Source of the DNA: JAPPHA01 sp963662815
GTDB taxonomy: Bacteria > Pseudomonadota > Alphaproteobacteria > Rhodobacterales > Rhodobacteraceae
NCBI GenBank assembly: GCA_963662815.2
Contig: CAXXWA010000020.1
Location: forward strand, 310,001-374,000
Length of the DNA stretch: 64,000 bases
Reading direction: 5' to 3'
This document shows, piece after piece, positions 62,851 to 64,000 of this stretch; within the stretch, counting starts at the first letter, position 1, and each line of letters starts with the position of its first letter. Made by a program: the position numbers and the translations under genes. The notes below the pieces were generated by a model that was given only the letters and a program-made list of their open reading frames with translations, made no database searches and was not told the origin of the DNA.

Positions 62851-64000
62851 ATGACCACACCGTCGAACCCGATCGACAGGAACGAGAAACCGACTGCCTG
62901 CATGGTTCTAGCCGACGGAACGACCTTCTTCGGCCGGGGCTTCGGCGGCACGGGAACGATCGCGGCGGAACTCTGCTTCAATACGGCGATGACCGGGTAC
63001 CAGGAAATCATGACGGATCCGTCCTATGCGGAACAGGCGGTGACCTTCACCTTTCCCCACATCGGCAATACCGGAACGAACATCGAGGACAACGAGGCCG
63101 CGGATCCGGTCGCGAGGGCAATGATCGTTAAATGGGATCCGACGCTGCCGTCGAATTGGCGCGCCGAGGCAACGCTCGGCACATGGCTGCGCCGGCGCAA
63201 CTGCATCGGCATGGGAGGCGTCGATACCCGCCGTCTGACCCGTTCGATACGGCACCAGGGCGCCCCTCACGTGGCGATTTCGCACGATCCGTCCGGCGAG
63301 TTCGACATCATGGCGCTCCTTGAACGCGCCCGGTCGTTCCCCGGCCTCGAAGGCGTCGATCTGGCGCGGGACGTCACCTGCAAGCAGGCATACCGGTGGA
63401 GCGAAACGCGCTGGGCCTGGCCCGACGGCTACGGACAGCGGGACGCGAAGGCCGGCAAGCGGGTCGTCGCCATGGACTACGGCGCAAAGCGCAACATCCT
63501 TCGCTGCCTCGCTGCATCGGGATGCGACATAACCGTGCTTCCTGCCGAGTCGACCGCGGATGACGTTCTCGCGCATGACCCGAGCGGCCTGTTTCTTTCG
63601 AACGGCCCCGGTGACCCGGCGGCGACGGGGCACTATGCGGTGCCGATGATTCGGGAAATCCTGGACAGGTCGGAGATCCCGGTGTTCGGGGTCTGCCTCG
63701 GCCACCAGATGCTGGGGCTTGCCCTGGGCGCCCGCACAATCAAGATGAACCACGGACACCACGGCGCCAATCACCCCGTCAAGGACCTTGAAACCGGAAA
63801 GGTCGAGATAACCTCCATGAATCACGGGTTCGCGGTGGATTCCCAGACTCTTCCCGCCGACGTGGTGGAGACGCATATATCGTTGTTCGACGGGTCCAAT
63901 TGCGGCCTGAGGATGCGGAACCGGCCCGTGTTCTCGGTCCAGTATCATCCGGAGGCAAGTCCCGGTCCAACGGACAGCTACTACCTCTTCGAGCGGTTCG
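62851..64000 (+). CDS. carA: Carbamoyl-phosphate synthase small subunit, 3' end outside window
   Basis: 383 codons of the glutamine amidotransferase subunit. The N-terminal CPSase domain runs to about residue 180; the class I amidotransferase domain follows with LFLSNGPGDP near 248-257, the catalytic C282 in FGVCLGHQMLGLALG and the histidine in SVQYHPEASPGPTDSYYLF at the edge. The frame is open at the window end. Provides ammonia for carbamoyl phosphate, hence arginine and pyrimidines. Confidence 0.96.
   Translation, partial: MTTPSNPIDRNEKPTACMVLADGTTFFGRGFGGTGTIAAELCFNTAMTGYQEIMTDPSYAEQAVTFTFPHIGNTGTNIEDNEAADPVARAMIVKWDPTLPSNWRAEATLGTWLRRRNCIGMGGVDTRRLTRSIRHQGAPHVAISHDPSGEFDIMALLERARSFPGLEGVDLARDVTCKQAYRWSETRWAWPDGYGQRDAKAGKRVVAMDYGAKRNILRCLAASGCDITVLPAESTADDVLAHDPSGLFLSNGPGDPAATGHYAVPMIREILDRSEIPVFGVCLGHQMLGLALGARTIKMNHGHHGANHPVKDLETGKVEITSMNHGFAVDSQTLPADVVETHISLFDGSNCGLRMRNRPVFSVQYHPEASPGPTDSYYLFERF

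Overview
The window looks like a high-GC alphaproteobacterial chromosome segment. The support is a FrcA-like single-domain sugar ABC ATPase, a ctaD-type cytochrome oxidase gene, a CTTGGA/TATAAG-type tRNA promoter, a complete ureDABCEFG operon and a DddP-like gene relic. Genus cannot be told from sequence alone. Genes for marine-type osmolyte and nitrogen metabolism (DddP relic, AcuI, an MttB homologue, urease) fit a marine or host-associated lifestyle, but that is inference. The segment is heavily worked over by insertion sequences: two copies of one ISAs1-type element, two other transposase elements, and remnants of IS1595-type and ISKra4-type transposases.

Layout. 1-5 kb: sugar uptake operon on the minus strand (LacI regulator, AlsB-like binding protein, permease, ATPase, epimerase, start of a kinase), with a divergent 2-hydroxyacid dehydrogenase and two candidate LacI operators between. 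6.35 kb: tRNA-Ser(CGA), then 1.2 kb without a protein gene that ends in a strong plus-strand terminator. 7.7-11 kb: DUF1800, DUF1501 and a secreted peptidoglycan-binding-like protein. 11.1-14.4 kb: cysS, cimA and a small overlapping ORF. 14.6-16.8 kb: ISAs1-type copy A. 17-18.3 kb: broken DddP-like gene. 19-26.1 kb: aminotransferase, decarboxylase, MttB homologue, HpcH aldolase and a PcaB-like lyase. 26.2-28.2 kb: tRNA-Ser(GGA), AlaX and cysteine synthase. 28.3-30.4 kb: ISAs1-type copy B. 30.4-33 kb: CaCA antiporter, SRPBCC protein and a small membrane protein.

33-36.6 kb is a mobile-element graveyard with a tRNA 3'-end scar, an IS1595-type relic, a full DDE transposase and a LysR fragment. 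36.8-40.7 kb: class V PLP enzyme, AcuI, DUF1326 and DUF2182. 41 kb: tRNA-Arg(CCG), then an SDR, a zinc dehydrogenase and a PfkB kinase as one sugar-acid operon. 44-47.5 kb: second mobile-element zone with a truncated AAA ATPase, an IS with 66-bp inverted repeats and an ISKra4-type relic. 47.5-51.9 kb: MBL hydrolase, enoyl-CoA hydratase, CoA transferase and an orphan PotA-like ATPase. 52-56.7 kb: tRNA-Leu(GAG), lipB, a HEPN-like protein, ctaD, DUF2244 and YqeY. 57.7-62.6 kb: urease operon. 62.85 kb to the end: carA, cut by the window edge.

The most notable observations are the DruA-type (DUF4338) gene carried inside the repeated ISAs1-type element, the patchy and partly templated differences between its two copies, the decayed DddP-like DMSP lyase relic beside a retained acuI, an orphan terminator suggesting an unannotated RNA, and a free-standing HEPN protein. 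No complete, clearly new multi-gene system was found.
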